Assembly (NCBI GenBank): GCA_023412275.1
Contig: JAEYNY010000205.1
Coordinates: 1-41,145, forward strand
Direction of reading: 5' to 3'
From: Bacillota bacterium
Lineage (GTDB): Bacteria > Bacillota > Clostridia > Acetivibrionales > DSM-1351
DNA: 41,145 nucleotides
The notes under the pieces are model-generated. The model had not been told where the DNA came from. It was given only the letters and a program-made list of their open reading frames with translations, and did not search any database. This document shows positions 1-7,378 of the stretch, piece by piece. The translations under genes were made by a program, and so were the position numbers. Position 1 is the stretch's first letter; every line of letters starts with the position of its first letter.

Positions 1-69
1 GTAAAGAAAGTTATATATGGCATTTCTGTTTATTTTTTTAACCTCAATGCTATTTACCTTAGTTGCCAT
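1..69 (-). CDS. ROK-family transcriptional regulator, N-terminal fragment (cut by window edge)
   Basis: Only the first 23 codons are in the window; the rest lies to the left of position 1. The ATG is at 67-69 on the minus strand and a GGTGG-type ribosome site lies just upstream. The peptide contains VKKINRNAIYNFLY, which fits the start of the DNA-binding helix-turn-helix of ROK regulators (pattern VK-x-INR-x-x-I). ROK proteins of this kind usually repress sugar-use genes in response to a sugar. The family call rests on this short motif alone, so it is tentative. Confidence 0.5.
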   Translation of the reverse strand, partial: MATKVNSIEVKKINRNAIYNFLY

Positions 70-156
70 AATTTCAACCACCCAACTTTTATAAATGTCT
101 TTTATTAATGTTAATACTATAACAAAACTCATTTTATTTCAATAGCGGATATCATG

Positions 157-191
157 ATTATAGCATAAATTTTACCATTTCGTACTGGTAA
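157..191 (-). promoter_or_regulatory. Putative extended -10 promoter and inverted repeat for the ROK gene
   Basis: On the minus strand TGCTATAAT (157-165) is a perfect extended -10 (TGnTATAAT). No good -35 is seen. A 6-base inverted repeat, TTACCA at 172-177 and TGGTAA at 186-191 with 8 bases between, sits where the -35 would be and could be an operator. The function is inferred from position only. The rest of 70-343 is AT-rich, and apart from the two promoters I see nothing in it. Confidence 0.35.
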
Positions 192-265
192 TTTTCTGTA
201 AATAGTATAAAAAATTTAGAATTTAGTATTTTTATGAGATATTGTATAGATTTTAGTACATTTTA

Positions 266-274
266 TGATATAAT
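266..274 (+). promoter_or_regulatory. Putative extended -10 promoter for the Pr6Pr-type gene
   Basis: TGATATAAT at 266-274 matches an extended -10 element (TGnTATAAT) and lies about 70 bases before the start codon at 344. No convincing TTGACA-like -35 is seen at 16-18 bases spacing, which is common for extended -10 promoters. Confidence 0.4.
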
Positions 275-343
275 TAATTTAGAAAAGTAAATATATACCG
301 CTGTCACAAGAATAAAAATTGTCGAAATGCAGAGGTGAGAATT

Positions 344-1063
344 ATGTATATTCATAATCGATTGCTCGCATTAATTTTTAGGATTTTGTTTTTATTTGGT
401 TGTGGAATAGGTTTATACTTGAACTCTGGTATTCCCAGTGGAAAATTTGCACCTTATATGCTTATTTTCTATACGATACAGAGTAATGCCTTGTGCTTTG
501 TGTTCTTTTCTATTCTTGCGGTAAAAAACCTGATTGATATCAAGACTAAGGGTATCAAAGGTTCTACCAACGTATTTCCCCACTTAAAGGGTGCAGTTAC
601 CATGACAATTTCAATGACATTCATTATTTACCACTTTGTACTGGTTCCCTTATATACTTCTCATGATGCAAGCTATAGAATTCTTAACTGGCAAAATATT
701 CTGGTACATTATTTTGTTCCCATAATGACTGTTTTGGACTGGCTATTATTTGACAAAAAACAAAATTTCAGATGGTTTGATCCCATGCTCTGGATTTCTG
801 TTCCAATCTCATATTTCATATTTCTCATTGTAAGAGCAAGAATTGGCGGGATAATTGCAATAGTTCAAAGCAAATATCCATATTTCTTTGTTGATGTTGA
901 TATTCTCGGATGGATTAATGTATTAAAATATGCAGGTGTTTTTATTCTGGGCTTTCTTATTCTTGGGTATGTTATTTATTTGGTAGACAAAATCTCTATT
1001 GAAAATATCAGGTTTAATTTTGTAAAGCCAACTAGCTATTATTCAAATACCTATAAAGCTTGA
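344..1063 (+). CDS. Pr6Pr-family integral membrane protein
   Basis: This is a hydrophobic protein of 239 residues with about six predicted membrane segments, for example near residues 8-25, 38-58, 88-108, 121-137, 150-165 and 195-214. The polar loops are short, and TIQSNAL and the SISY-like stretch resemble the Pr6Pr (FAR-17a/AIG1-like) membrane family of Firmicutes. The biochemical role of bacterial members is not established. The start is placed at ATG 344, because the GTG at 335 is part of the AGAGGTGAG ribosome site. The 3' end overlaps the convergent exonuclease gene by 32 bases, with no terminator between them. No catalytic residues can be assigned. Confidence 0.65.
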   Translation: MYIHNRLLALIFRILFLFGCGIGLYLNSGIPSGKFAPYMLIFYTIQSNALCFVFFSILAVKNLIDIKTKGIKGSTNVFPHLKGAVTMTISMTFIIYHFVLVPLYTSHDASYRILNWQNILVHYFVPIMTVLDWLLFDKKQNFRWFDPMLWISVPISYFIFLIVRARIGGIIAIVQSKYPYFFVDVDILGWINVLKYAGVFILGFLILGYVIYLVDKISIENIRFNFVKPTSYYSNTYKA

Positions 1064-1595
1064 TCATGTTTTTGGCATCATCAATGCTTCTGTGTATTGT
1101 ACCGTGGTAGTTTTCCCCGATTATTTGAAGTGCCTTGACAAGATTGCAGGAGGAAGAAGGGAGTGCTGTAAGTTTCAAAAACTGTTCCTGTAAATCTGTT
1201 AGTCCTTCTTTTTGGATCATTTTTAAAAAATCCTTATTTTTGGTTCTGTGTCTTCTAAAACTTCGTTTAAGGAGAAAAATGTCATAGTTCCCCCAGGTGT
1301 ACAGTATGGATCTTTCAGCGCTTTGGTACTGAATTATCCATTGGTAAAAGAGGTCCATTGCCCGGTTGAATTCTATACCGTTTTCTACATCAGTTTGATT
1401 AAGGCCTGTAAGCTCTTTGCAATAATCAGATAAAACCGGCTCTAGTACAGGTCTTATTACAGCTGAAAATCTGCCAAGTTCCTCCAAATTTTGTCCGGTT
1501 GCAACAGCCCCTATTTCAATTATTTCAGCACGTGACCGTTTATATTTTTCATTTTTGTCCCAACATGTAGCTTCAAAATCGACGAATATTAACAT
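1032..1595 (-). CDS. DEDD-family 3'-5' exonuclease (RNase T / KapD-like)
   Basis: This is a 187-residue single-domain exonuclease. The N-terminus carries ExoI (VDFEATCWD, with the metal-binding Asp and Glu), the middle carries ExoII (TWGNYDIFLL), and the C-terminal part carries ExoIII (HRSIDDAKN). These are the DEDDh signatures of two-metal-ion 3'-5' exonucleases in the KapD/ERI-1-like group, which trim RNA or DNA ends; the natural substrate cannot be told. The ATG at 1595 overlaps the stop of the upstream DUF2812 gene (ATGTTAA), so translation is probably coupled. It appears to be the last gene of a padR-DUF2812-exonuclease operon. Confidence 0.8.
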   Translation of the reverse strand: MLIFVDFEATCWDKNEKYKRSRAEIIEIGAVATGQNLEELGRFSAVIRPVLEPVLSDYCKELTGLNQTDVENGIEFNRAMDLFYQWIIQYQSAERSILYTWGNYDIFLLKRSFRRHRTKNKDFLKMIQKEGLTDLQEQFLKLTALPSSSCNLVKALQIIGENYHGTIHRSIDDAKNMIKLYRYLNNS

Positions 1596-2209
1596 ATATT
1601 TTTTTCTCTTTTGTATACTCTTTGCAGTTTAAAATAAAAATATCCGTAAAATAGAATTATTACAGGAAATACAAGCCAGGAAAAGCCTCGCCCCATTGCA
1701 AAAGGGGTTTCAAACAAAAATGCCTTCCAGAATCTCGTGCCTGACATATTCCAAAGCCCCGGTGTATAATATAACTCTTGCGGATAAAGGAAAACCCTAA
1801 GGTTTATATTGCCGTTATTGATAAGCGCTATTGTTATTGGAATATATGCCAGAACAAGTATAAGCCACATGTCAGCCATTCTCTTATATTTTGCTGCCTT
1901 AGATGGAGCATCAGAAAATATATCGTCAGCCTCAGAACAGTTTGTTTTTTTGAAATACTGTACACCAGAATACTTAGTCCCTTTGATATGCATCCAACCG
2001 CTGTCTTCAAACATTAGCAGATAATCCAGGAAATCATTTTGTGATTTAAAATGCCTGTAATCGGATTTTATAATTACATTGGGATTGTTTTCCTCTACGA
2101 AATAATATGTGCTCCCCGTAGAGTATACAAGTTCTTTTCCTTCCCGGAGCATGTCGTTTATCCATTTTTCTTCTTTTACAGGGTCCATAAAAAACTTTCT
2201 GATTTTCAT
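1589..2209 (-). CDS. DUF2812 domain membrane protein
   Basis: The protein has 206 residues. The N-terminal 110 residues are soluble and contain the DUF2812 pattern (EEKWINDMLREGKEL, then a DSGWMHIKGTKYSGVQYF stretch). Two hydrophobic segments follow, near residues 114-132 and 176-196. DUF2812 proteins are almost always encoded next to a PadR repressor, as here, and their role is unknown; a link to envelope stress or drug response is a guess from that context. The start is placed at ATG 2209, which overlaps the padR stop as TAATG behind a GAAGGAAG ribosome site. A TTG six bases earlier would be too close to that site. Confidence 0.75.
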   Translation of the reverse strand: MKIRKFFMDPVKEEKWINDMLREGKELVYSTGSTYYFVEENNPNVIIKSDYRHFKSQNDFLDYLLMFEDSGWMHIKGTKYSGVQYFKKTNCSEADDIFSDAPSKAAKYKRMADMWLILVLAYIPITIALINNGNINLRVFLYPQELYYTPGLWNMSGTRFWKAFLFETPFAMGRGFSWLVFPVIILFYGYFYFKLQRVYKREKNIC

Positions 2210-2544
2210 TAACAATCACTTCCTTCAGTTATCTCATAACCATATTTTCCTGCTACGCTTACAATATGTGCCAGTCTGTTTGTTTCCTGCTGCAATACCA
2301 TTTTCCCAAGCTCTGTAACCTGATAAACCTTTCGTCTCTTATCACCGACATCCAAAATGCTGATTAATTTCTGTTTTGTCAGGTTTTCCAAAGCTCCATA
2401 CATGGTACCTGCAGCAATTCGTACTTTCCCGTTGCTTAGTTCCTCTACCTTTTGCATAACTATATATCCATGTCCCGGTTCATTCAGGGAAAGGAGAATA
2501 TACAAGGTTGTTTCTGTTAATGGTAGGTATTTATCTAAATTCAA
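2209..2544 (-). CDS. PadR-family transcriptional repressor
   Basis: This is a 111-residue winged-helix protein. The core YILLSLNEPGHGYIVMQ, followed by RIAAGTMYGALENLTKQ and the wing DVGDKRRKVYQVTELGK, is typical of PadR. The C-terminal helix is short, as in subfamily-2 PadR proteins (about 110 residues). The start is TTG 2544, chosen because AGGTGGTGA lies just before it and no ATG is near. It heads a three-gene operon and is preceded by two palindromes overlapping its own promoter, so autorepression is very likely. PadR family members commonly respond to phenolics, drugs or envelope-active compounds; the ligand here is unknown. Confidence 0.88.
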   Translation of the reverse strand: MNLDKYLPLTETTLYILLSLNEPGHGYIVMQKVEELSNGKVRIAAGTMYGALENLTKQKLISILDVGDKRRKVYQVTELGKMVLQQETNRLAHIVSVAGKYGYEITEGSDC

Positions 2545-2561
2545 TTTATCACCACCTATAA

Positions 2562-2616
2562 ACTATACAGTCTGACTGTATAGTTTGATTATATACAGTC
2601 AGACTGTATATGTCAA
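2562..2616 (-). promoter_or_regulatory. Consensus sigma-A promoter with two PadR operators
   Basis: On the minus strand TTGACA (2611-2616) and TATAAT (2588-2593) are both perfect consensus hexamers with a 17-base spacer. The spacer is filled by the perfect palindrome ATATACAGTC-A-GACTGTATAT (2591-2611). A second palindrome, ACTATACAGTC-T-GACTGTATAGT (2562-2584), lies just downstream of the -10 at the start of transcription. The two share the half-site TATACAGTC and their centres are 28 bases apart. This is a textbook layout for tight autorepression by PadR. That PadR binds it is inferred from position. Confidence 0.85.
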
Positions 2617-2625
2617 TGAGTATAT

Positions 2626-2675
2626 AAAAAACCGCCACAGAAATGACTGAAATTTAGTCAATGTTTGTGGCGGTT
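2626..2675 (-). terminator. Rho-independent terminator after the S66 peptidase gene
   Basis: AACCGCCACA (2630-2639) pairs with TGTGGCGGTT (2666-2675). An inner stem TGACT/AGTCA (2644-2648 and 2656-2660) extends it. On the minus strand the hairpin is followed by a run of six T. It lies 33 bases beyond the stop of the gene ending at 2708. Confidence 0.85.
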
Positions 2676-2707
2676 GTTAGTAATATTATATATTTGCTTA
2701 GTTTTTA

Positions 2708-3643
2708 CTAATGACTTAATATCTTCAGTGAAGCTGATTTACCTACCGCTTGGACCTTAACTTTACCCCCTATAGGAAATGTAACCATTGGAAAAACATG
2801 TCCAAAATCCACATTAAAAATAATTGGTATATTTTTTAATTGTTTTTTTATTGCTACCATTCTTGTTACAGTTTGCACATCCATTTTACAACTTGAATCA
2901 AAACTTCCAAATACAACACCTTTTATTCCTCCACCCTCTACTGTCTGAATAAGGGATTGAAGGTTTCTATCAAATTCTAAAGGGAAATAGTCTCCCACAA
3001 TGTTGTCATCCTCAAGAAATAAAACTTTATTTTTCAAGCTAGGCATAAATTGTGTCCCCTGTAACAGGTTTAAGGTGCAAAGGTTTCCTCCTACAATTTC
3101 TCCCTCACAAATACCCTCCTGAATGACAAAGTATTCTTTTTCTTGTTGAGACGGCTCAATAAAATACTCGTCGGAATTTACCAAACATTTCTCAAAATAG
3201 TGATTTGTATACTCAATACCATCATTAAATCCAAATGAAGTAAAATTAGTACCAGAATAAGTAACTAATCCTGTTTTAGCGTAAATTGCATTACTTAATG
3301 CCGTAATATCAGAAAAACCACATAGTATTTTAGGATTTTCTTGTATTATTGAGTAATCTATGTATTCTAATATTTGATTCACATTAAAACCGCCAACACA
3401 TGCAATTATCCCTTTAACATTTTTATCTAAAAAAGCAGTATGTAGGTCTTCAACTCTTGACTGTATGCTAGATGAATTTGCTTCATCAATTTCCCGACTA
3501 TTCTTTGAAAAAGATACTATATACCCTTTATCTGAAAGGAATTTCAGAGCATTTTCAAAAACATCCTGTCTTGCGACGCTTAAGCTTCTGGAAGGAGCAA
3601 TTACCCGTATTTCATCACCAAAATTCAGCTTTTTTGCAATCAT
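2708..3643 (-). CDS. S66-family peptidase (LD-carboxypeptidase / MccF-like)
   Basis: The protein has 311 residues, the usual size for the family. S66 enzymes are cytoplasmic serine peptidases that either remove the terminal D-Ala of recycled murein peptides (LdcA) or cleave microcin C-like nucleotide peptides (MccF). The nucleophile region GFSDITAL (Ser near residue 111), the acidic motif LFLEDDNIVGD and the late DFGHVFP histidine give the Ser-Glu-His triad. No signal peptide is present. ATG 3643 is chosen because the upstream GTG (3652) lies inside the GAGGTG ribosome site. The DUF1801 gene ends only 5 bases before it, so the two form one transcription unit. LdcA and MccF cannot be separated from sequence alone. 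Confidence 0.85.
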   Translation of the reverse strand: MIAKKLNFGDEIRVIAPSRSLSVARQDVFENALKFLSDKGYIVSFSKNSREIDEANSSSIQSRVEDLHTAFLDKNVKGIIACVGGFNVNQILEYIDYSIIQENPKILCGFSDITALSNAIYAKTGLVTYSGTNFTSFGFNDGIEYTNHYFEKCLVNSDEYFIEPSQQEKEYFVIQEGICEGEIVGGNLCTLNLLQGTQFMPSLKNKVLFLEDDNIVGDYFPLEFDRNLQSLIQTVEGGGIKGVVFGSFDSSCKMDVQTVTRMVAIKKQLKNIPIIFNVDFGHVFPMVTFPIGGKVKVQAVGKSASLKILSH

Positions 3644-3648
3644 AAGAT

Positions 3649-3978
3649 TCACCTCAAACTTTCTTCAAATATTGTTTTTAACAGTTCACTTGGAACCTGT
3701 TGATTATGAAAGATTTGCAGCATACCTTTAGGTGTTATTTTATATCCTGTTAACTTATCTTTGTGGAAAACTACTGCTTTGGCTTCAATATTTATATGGT
3801 CTTTGAAAGGAATAAGACGAATAAAATTATCATTTACATAAAACGAAGGTAGTTTTGCCCACAATTTTTCACTGATGTTTGTGGAGGTGCTTTCATAGAT
3901 TAGTTTATGTAAATCGCAAAATCTTTTCTTTGTTTGTTCTTCAAATTTCTCTAAATAGTTATATATATCTTCTATCAT
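3649..3978 (-). CDS. DUF1801 / YdhG-like small protein
   Basis: A 109-residue soluble protein with the YdhG/DUF1801 pattern: an N-terminal helix (DIYNYLEKFEEQTKKRFCDLHKLI), then EKLWAKLPSFYV, then DHINIEAKAVVFHKDKL and the C-terminal TPKGMLQI. Members form a small alpha/beta fold resembling iron chaperone frataxin-like proteins, but no activity is agreed. The ATG follows AAAAGGAATTAG. The gene is directly upstream of and probably co-translated with the S66 peptidase. Confidence 0.7.
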   Translation of the reverse strand: MIEDIYNYLEKFEEQTKKRFCDLHKLIYESTSTNISEKLWAKLPSFYVNDNFIRLIPFKDHINIEAKAVVFHKDKLTGYKITPKGMLQIFHNQQVPSELLKTIFEESLR

Positions 3979-4054
3979 ATTCTAATTCCTTTTCTACTTT
4001 ACTGTTATACAATTAATTTAATTATACATTACATATTTAAGTTATTACAAATAT

Positions 4055-5284
4055 TTACTGTACCGATTCATATAACGGAATGCTTGTATTCCCTATAACC
4101 AATACAGGTTCACGAGAATAATCTATTGTGGAATTGAACATAACACAGTAATAAGAGCTTTCGCCATTTTGTGTTGGTGATGATATTGTTGTACCGATTT
4201 CTTTTAGTATTGTTCCGTCTTTATATTTTATTGAAATCGGTTGAGTAATCGGTTCACTCAGTTTTACCATTGCACTCATTTGATAAACATTAATTGACTC
4301 TATTAAAGCAGAATCAACATATGTTTTTTGAGGGAGCGGTATTTCATTAGGTCTGTTATGTAAATTCAAATCAAAACTTACGTTTAAAGGATGTTTAAAA
4401 GTAAATAATTGGGGAGTATCAATTACCAATTCATAATCATTTACATTATTACTTTCAAGAGGCCCGAATGTGTAAGTATATATTCCCTCGTCTTTATTAT
4501 CCGTATCATGAATGCTTTGACCTACAGGATAATGTTCTTGTTTAAGTTCTTTATTTCTAATTTTAGGGTTTACCAAGGTGTATGCATGTGGTTTTTTTAT
4601 ATTTAAAGAAACACAGGAATTAATGAATTCCAAGTCGGCAATTCGCATTTTCAAATCTTCATCAAAAACATAATTTTTTGTATTAAGTGGCAGTATTTTC
4701 TGATTTACTTGATCTGTTAAGCCTATACTTTGAACAACAAACTTAAATTTAGAGTTTGTATCTTTTGTTATATCTTTACTTGTTTCAAACCTAAAAATAG
4801 CACAATTTTGCTTCCCGTTGTATATTTCACCTGAACTACAAACAAAATTCCTTACTCCATTAATCTCAAGATAACACTCATTGAATGTTACCTTATTTTT
4901 GAATACATGATTTGTTTTATTCGTTAGTTTATAAAACAATAGCACCCCGTTATTTTCTACTAATGCTGCATTTACAGTTAACTGAATACCCTGTTGTTCT
5001 ACGGATTTATTTATTAAGTTGCCGTTTACCGGGCCCGGATTACTACCAAAAAATCTAACAATATAATCACGAATATCAGAGTTTACCGTAGCAAAAGCCG
5101 TAACAGATACTGTTAAAAGTAAAACAATACTCAATACAACTACAACAGGAGCATACCGTAATTTTTTTCTGGCAAATGTATTCTTGTTTGGTTCTACAGC
5201 AATTTTATCCCAGATTTGCGGTGTAATTTGCTTAGATCCAGCTAACATGGCTTTTTTAATTTTCCTTTCCTTTAAAAAAAACAT
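4055..5284 (-). CDS. DUF4179-containing membrane protein, probable anti-sigma partner
   Basis: The protein has 409 residues. About 42 cytoplasmic residues (MFFLKERKIKKAM and on) are followed by one membrane segment near 45-66 (YAPVVVVLSIVLLLTVSVTA), then a large beta-rich extracellular part with the DUF4179 pattern (SDIRDYIVRFFGSNPGPVNGN) and a DUF5643-like C-terminal half. DUF4179 proteins usually lie right after an ECF sigma factor and are thought to hold it at the membrane until a signal is sensed. The gene starts 24 bases after the sigma gene, behind a good AAAGGAG site. No zinc-binding HxxxCxxC anti-sigma motif is visible, so the mechanism is inferred from context. Confidence 0.75.
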   Translation of the reverse strand: MFFLKERKIKKAMLAGSKQITPQIWDKIAVEPNKNTFARKKLRYAPVVVVLSIVLLLTVSVTAFATVNSDIRDYIVRFFGSNPGPVNGNLINKSVEQQGIQLTVNAALVENNGVLLFYKLTNKTNHVFKNKVTFNECYLEINGVRNFVCSSGEIYNGKQNCAIFRFETSKDITKDTNSKFKFVVQSIGLTDQVNQKILPLNTKNYVFDEDLKMRIADLEFINSCVSLNIKKPHAYTLVNPKIRNKELKQEHYPVGQSIHDTDNKDEGIYTYTFGPLESNNVNDYELVIDTPQLFTFKHPLNVSFDLNLHNRPNEIPLPQKTYVDSALIESINVYQMSAMVKLSEPITQPISIKYKDGTILKEIGTTISSPTQNGESSYYCVMFNSTIDYSREPVLVIGNTSIPLYESVQ

Positions 5285-5308
5285 AAAATCAAGCTCCTTT
5301 CGTTGTTT

Positions 5309-5833
5309 CTACTTCAGTAAATCAAACATATTCTTTATTGCGGTTCGATACTTCCAAGCGATAGTCCCCATGGGACGTTCTAATATATTACTTATTTCTT
5401 TAAATCTTAACCCGGCCAGAACGTGCATTACTACAATTTGTTGTTGATCAAAACTAAGCTCTTTAAGTGCTTCAAATACTATTATTTTGTTTTCGAAATC
5501 TATCTTTTGTTTAGTATCAGTAATGATATTTTCGTAGCCGGATTCAGAATCAAAACTTGTGACAATTTCCTTTTTCTTTCTCAGAACATCGATAGAAGCA
5601 TTCCTGGCTATCTGCATTACCCATGCTTTAGGACTGGTCCCTTTTTTATATGAAGTAGCATTTGCCATTACTTTTAAAAAAACTTCCTGTGACACGTCTT
5701 CAGCAAGATATCTATCTTTCAAAATTATATAAGACAGAGTATAAACAGCCTGATTAAGTTCATCATATATGAATTTAAGGCTTTCATAATCACCATTTGC
5801 AATTTTTAATATACTCTGCTCTAATTTTTTCAA
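5309..5833 (-). CDS. ECF-type RNA polymerase sigma factor
   Basis: Encodes about 174 residues with the two domains of group-4 sigma factors. Region 2 includes YTLSYIILKDRYLAEDVSQE and the promoter-reading stretch SPKAWVMQIARNASIDVLR. Region 4 is a helix-turn-helix, LRFKEISNILERPMGTIAWK. No region 3 is present. It should direct transcription of its own operon and other genes when released by the downstream DUF4179 protein. The start is uncertain: GTG 5845 is inside the AGGAGGTG ribosome site, so TTG 5833 (11 bases downstream) is preferred; the two differ by four residues. Confidence 0.88.
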   Translation of the reverse strand: MKKLEQSILKIANGDYESLKFIYDELNQAVYTLSYIILKDRYLAEDVSQEVFLKVMANATSYKKGTSPKAWVMQIARNASIDVLRKKKEIVTSFDSESGYENIITDTKQKIDFENKIIVFEALKELSFDQQQIVVMHVLAGLRFKEISNILERPMGTIAWKYRTAIKNMFDLLK

Positions 5834-5964
5834 TAATAATTTCACCTCCTATAAATCAAACGATATAATTGTGCTAATTTATGGAATATTTGAAAATATT
5901 TTTGATTTTATTACAGGCATGATAATAAAGGCAGTCTTATTGGCTAATAGAATTTCAAAGTGAA

Positions 5965-6420
5965 TTAGCTGTATTTTTTTAAATCATCCACCAACGCACA
6001 CCACTCACTGTATGACTTTTCAATATTTTCCGGGCTAGAACTATACTTTATTACATGGAGCAATCTTTCATAACAATTCTCCGGCTTTAACCGGAAAGAA
6101 TCGATATATTGTTTTGTTCAATACTAAAGTACATTAACATGGTTTCTACTCCATCAATGATAAATATATCCCCAGTTCCCCAATCTCCACCTTCACATAC
6201 TTTCATATTGCATTGTTGAAATAAAGTCCTGTTTCTATCGTAAACTGCTTTTCTCCCTTCATAACTTGGCACTTTATCACCTAAAACAAATATATCAATA
6301 TCCGTTTCACCTGCTTTGGGAATGTAGTTTATTTCTCCAGTTTGTCCTATCGCTTTTAACTTCAATATGCGAAACCTCATCCAACAGCATTTGAATCTTT
6401 TTTACTATGCTATAGCCCAT
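5965..6420 (-). pseudogene. Nucleotidyltransferase-like gene broken by two frameshifts
   Basis: The reading frame starts at ATG 6420 behind AAGGAGATC (MGYSIVKKIQMLLDEVSHIEV). It then has to shift by one base near 6345-6365 to continue as KAIGQTGEINYIPKAGETDIDIFVLGD. It shifts back near 6110-6125 to end as PENCYERLLHVIKY and finally LVDDLKKYS, with a stop at 5965. Segments one and three share a frame and the middle one is offset. GET-DIDIFVLGD resembles the G-x-DIDI metal site of minimal nucleotidyltransferases. The rebuilt protein is about 150 residues, well short of full-length relatives, so the gene is probably decayed. A sequencing error at both sites is the alternative. Confidence 0.65.
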
Positions 6421-6455
6421 ATAAGTGATCTCCTTTTATGTAATAGTACTCATGT

Positions 6456-6872
6456 TTACAGTCTTTCATCAAAGTACTTATACTGAATATGTCTTGGTAA
6501 CACATTAAATATGTGGTCAGGCATCCCCGGTTTTCCTTTAATCTCAACCAAATCACCTTCACACATTACGTCCAAGAAGTTCCAATAAACAATAAATAAG
6601 CCTTCACTCTTTTCGTAAATGAAATCCATCCATCCTTCAGCTACAAACTTATCGTCGTTTTTGAATAACTTGATACCTGAGTACTTATCTAAAGAGCCAT
6701 CTAAATAATGTGCACATTTCCCCTCGATACAGCTTTCAGACCAGTCAAACAGTAAACTAACATCGTTAAAGCCATAATGCTTTAAGTCTGTCAAAAGTTG
6801 TCTTTCAACTTCTTTTCTTAATTTCTTTCCCATAGGACTTGATAATCCTAATTCGCTATAATTTGGAATCAA
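6456..6872 (-). CDS. Hypothetical protein, 138 residues
   Basis: I do not recognise this family. It is a soluble protein with no signal peptide or membrane segment. It contains several aromatic acidic stretches (LLFDWSESCIEGKCAHYLDG, EGWMDFIYEKSEGLFIVYWN), a short GKPGMPDHIF turn, and the C-terminal RHIQYKYFDERL. The start at TTG 6872 is weak: it follows a stop directly, and the GGAGAGG site is 13 bases away. ATG at codon 14 is an alternative. It precedes the broken nucleotidyltransferase by 35 bases. The size and composition would fit an immunity-like or polymorphic accessory protein, but nothing proves it. Confidence 0.5.
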   Translation of the reverse strand: MIPNYSELGLSSPMGKKLRKEVERQLLTDLKHYGFNDVSLLFDWSESCIEGKCAHYLDGSLDKYSGIKLFKNDDKFVAEGWMDFIYEKSEGLFIVYWNFLDVMCEGDLVEIKGKPGMPDHIFNVLPRHIQYKYFDERL

Positions 6873-7378
6873 CTCTTATCCACAACCTCTCCAATTGCCT
6901 TGTTCAGAAATTACTATGCTACAATTTTAATTTATAATAAACATCATTTTTGCATTTTCTATAGTAGTTAAATTTGTACCTTACTATAATTATTGTATTG
7001 ATACTTATCCCATATCAAATGTAGTCCACCCTGTTTCAATCATTTTGTTCTGCTCGCATGAAATTGAGGATAACATCTACTAACCCGTCTCTTATAAAAA
7101 CTCCCAAAACTTCTTTTTGTTAATTTTTGAAACATAATAATAGGCTTTGTAAAAATTCATAAAATGGCTTAACTGAAACGTCTTATCACCTCATCTATAC
7201 ACTGTGTTCATTTATCGTAAATATTATTTTCAATACTTTAAAGCTCTCACCTTTTTCATTAAATTTATAATGTAGCTTATTTTCTTCCATAATATTCAAA
7301 CATTCGCTTATCTGGCTATTTCGATATTGCTCTAAAATCATCCTCTGTGTATTTCAAATCAATGCCTATTTTTTAATT
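6873..7378. other. Intergenic region after the megasynthase operon
   Basis: This 506-base AT-rich gap lies downstream of the thioesterase end of the PKS-NRPS gene. No clear hairpin terminator with a T-run is seen. The longest start-to-stop frame on the minus strand is 48 codons (7195-7341, beginning MILEQYRNSQISECL), but it has only an AGAGG directly touching the ATG. A second short open frame (IGIDLKYTEDDF) overlaps it. Both may be relics of a decayed gene. I would not annotate either as functional. Confidence 0.4.

Noticed and set aside
5882..5960. AT-rich near-palindromic stretch before the ECF sigma gene as an ECF promoter
   Set aside because: No AAC-type -35 with a CGT-type -10 at ECF spacing could be placed with confidence.
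7195..7341. 48-codon minus-strand ORF (MILEQYRNSQISECL…) downstream of the thioesterase
   Set aside because: AGAGG touches the ATG with no spacing and no homology is recognised. It is noted in the intergenic entry only.
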